Positions 62,291 to 64,000 of a DNA stretch of 64,000 nucleotides are shown piece after piece. A model generated the notes under the pieces. It worked only from the letters and a program-made list of their open reading frames with translations, ran no database searches and was not told where the DNA came from. Positions within the stretch are counted from its first letter, which is position 1. Each line of letters begins with the position of its first letter. The position numbers and the translations under genes are program-made. The stretch is from Bordetella genomosp. 2 (lineage in GTDB: Bacteria > Pseudomonadota > Gammaproteobacteria > Burkholderiales > Burkholderiaceae_B), in the NCBI RefSeq assembly GCF_002261345.1, contig NZ_NEVT01000006.1:992001-1056000 (forward strand), in the 5' to 3' direction.

Positions 62291-64000
62291 TCCTTGCCCT
62301 CCTGCCCAGGGGCGGATTGATCGGAAGCCTTGCCGGAGCCGTCGGCGGCATCGTCGGAGGCCGATTCGCGGGCGCGCTTGGCGGCCTGTTCGGCCTCGAA
62401 CTGCTTCAGCTCGTTGCCGAGCAGGCGCGGCTTGGTCTTGAAGAGGCTCAGCACCACGACGAAGAAGGTCGGCACGAAGATGACCGCGAACGGCGTGGCC
62501 GCCAACATGCCGCCCAGCACCCCGATACCGACGGCGCGCTGGCTGGCGGCGCCGGCGCCCGTGGCGATGGCCAGCGGGATGACGCCCAGGATGAAGGCCA
62601 GCGAGGTCATCAGGATGGGACGGAAGCGCAGGCGCGCCGCCTCGACGGTGGCCTCGTACAGCCCCATGCCGCGCGCGTACTGGTCCTTGGCGAACTCGAC
62701 GATCAGGATGGCGTTCTTGGCCGCCAGGCCGATCACGGTCACCATACCCACCTGGAAGTACACGTCGTTGGACATGCCCAGCACGGACACCAGCGCGACC
62801 GCGCCCAGCATGCCCAGCGGCACCACCAGCATCACCGACAGCGGGATGGCCCAGCTTTCATACAGCGCGGCCAGCACCAGGAACACGACCAGCAGCGACA
62901 GGCCCATCAGGATGGGCGCCTGGTTGCCCGCCTGACGTTCCTGGTAGGACAGGCCGTTCCATTCGTAGCCGAAGCCGGCCGGCAACTGCCCGACCAGGCG
63001 CTCCATCTCGGCCATGGCCTCGCCGGTACTGTAGCCGGGCGCGGCGTCGCCGCCGATCCGCATGGACTCGTAGCTGTTGTAGCGCACGACCTGCACCGGG
63101 CCTTCCGTCCATTTGGCCGTCACGAAGCTCGACAGGGGCACCATGCCGCCTTCGTTGTTGCGGACGTTCATCTTGAGGATGTCGTCGACCTGCATGCGAT
63201 GGCGGGCCTCGGCCTGCACCCAGATGTTCTGCATGCGGCCCATGTTCGGGAACTTGTCGATGTAGGCCGAACCGAGCGCCGTGGAGATCAGCGTGGCGGC
63301 CGCGTCGAAGTCCACGCTCAGGGCGGCGGCCTTGTCGCGATCGATGGTCAGGTTCAGCTGCGGCCCGGCTCCCAGGCCGGTGATGCGCACCTGCGACAGC
63401 ACCGGGCTCTTCATGGCTTCGCCCATCAGCTGGGCGGTGGCCTGCGCGAGCGCCTCGGTGCCCGCGTTGGCGCGGTCCTGCAGCCGGAAGTCGAAGCCGC
63501 TGGCATTGCCCAGCGAGGAAATCGCGGGCGGCACCAGCGTGAACACCTGGGCGTCATGGATGCCCATCAGCTGCTTCTGGAAGGCCGCGAAGGCGATCGC
63601 GCCGGCCGAGTCGCCAGGCCCCTTGCGTTCGGAGAAGTCCTTCAGCGTGGAGAAGGCGATGGCGGCGTTCAGGCCGTTGCCGTTGAAGCTGAAGCCCTGC
63701 ACCGTGATGATGTTCTCGACCTGCGGCAGCCCCATGAAGTACTGCTCGACCTGCTCGATCACGTCGATGGTCCGGTTGGCGCTCGCGCCGGCCGGCAGCT
63801 CGATGTTGCTGACCACGTAGCCCTGGTCTTCCTCGGGCAGGAACGACGAGGGCAGGCGGAAATACAGCCAGCCCAGCAGCACCACCAGCAGCAGGAAGAA
63901 CAGCATCATGCGCCCGCCCTTGTGCAGGATGCGCGAGACCCAGTTCTGGTAGCCGTGCGTGGTGGCGTCGAACTTGCGGTTGAACCAGCCGAAGAAGCCT
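62287..64000 (-). CDS. RND multidrug efflux pump permease, AcrB/MexB family (5' part missing)
   Basis: The C-terminal 570 residues of an HAE1-type RND pump; the frame is open to the window edge (its first visible residues are FFGWFNRKFDATTH). Visible parts are the helix and periplasmic loop after it (PSSFLPEEDQGYVV), the GFGYEWNGLSYQERQAG element and the second set of transmembrane helices (VVPLGMLGAVALVSVLGMSN; GLAAKNAILIVEFAKD). It should work with the channel encoded downstream and an adaptor encoded beyond the right edge. The C-terminus has a charged tail of about 40 residues. Confidence 0.95.
   Translation of the reverse strand, partial: GFFGWFNRKFDATTHGYQNWVSRILHKGGRMMLFFLLLVVLLGWLYFRLPSSFLPEEDQGYVVSNIELPAGASANRTIDVIEQVEQYFMGLPQVENIITVQGFSFNGNGLNAAIAFSTLKDFSERKGPGDSAGAIAFAAFQKQLMGIHDAQVFTLVPPAISSLGNASGFDFRLQDRANAGTEALAQATAQLMGEAMKSPVLSQVRITGLGAGPQLNLTIDRDKAAALSVDFDAAATLISTALGSAYIDKFPNMGRMQNIWVQAEARHRMQVDDILKMNVRNNEGGMVPLSSFVTAKWTEGPVQVVRYNSYESMRIGGDAAPGYSTGEAMAEMERLVGQLPAGFGYEWNGLSYQERQAGNQAPILMGLSLLVVFLVLAALYESWAIPLSVMLVVPLGMLGAVALVSVLGMSNDVYFQVGMVTVIGLAAKNAILIVEFAKDQYARGMGLYEATVEAARLRFRPILMTSLAFILGVIPLAIATGAGAASQRAVGIGVLGGMLAATPFAVIFVPTFFVVVLSLFKTKPRLLGNELKQFEAEQAAKRARESASDDAADGSGKASDQSAPGQEGKE

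Overview
The window looks like a chromosome segment of a high-G+C betaproteobacterium of the Alcaligenaceae, most likely Bordetella. The main reasons are six separate Bug/TctC-type periplasmic receptors (a family named for its expansion in Bordetella), a beta-proteobacterial cbb3 oxidase cluster, and housekeeping genes of that type. I see no rRNA, tRNA, CRISPR array, phage or transposase gene. No IS481-like transposase gene is recognisable, which argues weakly against B. pertussis itself. This species call is inference.

Layout. Positions 1-3433 hold a RidA-like protein, a MASE1/PAS membrane sensor without an output domain, and an HdeD-like membrane protein fused to a putative permuted papain-like domain. 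Positions 3499-11327 carry a peptide-type binding protein coupled to a cytosolic gamma-glutamyltransferase, then an FCD GntR regulator divergent from a sugar-acid dehydratase, an RraA-like protein and a Bug receptor. Positions 11507-17512 carry two polysaccharide-deacetylase-like proteins (one degenerate), a C45-type acyltransferase/peptidase, two Bug receptors and a LysR regulator. Positions 17663-25294 form a CoA-ester catabolic block: SCP2-type thiolase with DUF35 partner, HutC/UTRA GntR regulator, class III CoA transferase, two tandem Bug receptors and an MmgE/PrpD protein. Positions 25159-41868 mix an amidase, a LuxR and a GlxA-type regulator, a DUF1428/VOC operon, a haemolysin-III protein, a class II glutamine amidotransferase, a SorAB-type sulfite dehydrogenase, a streptomycin-kinase-like protein, an aldo/keto reductase, and a LysR-controlled 3-hydroxybutyrate dehydrogenase/fumarylacetoacetase/Bug operon.

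The right half is more conserved: a YadGH-type ABC exporter (41107-42791), the ccoNOQPGH operon with ccoS and a ccoI-derived gene (42935-49453), isocitrate lyase, queF, a dihaem cytochrome c peroxidase, a zinc alcohol dehydrogenase, an MFS exporter, and a leftward string pgsA-uvrC-nagZ-acpS-pdxJ-outer-membrane efflux protein-RND pump that runs off the right edge.

The most unusual points are these. The ccoI position is occupied by a P-type ATPase that keeps all eight membrane helices and the CPC motif but has lost every ATP-handling domain. A family of nested palindromes (GGTGTC-A-GACACC twice, inverted) occupies every convergent gene junction that has room for it, and no other place I could find. 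One amidase reads through such repeats because of a six-G tract at its natural end. Several regulator genes have clear symmetric candidate operators in their promoter regions.
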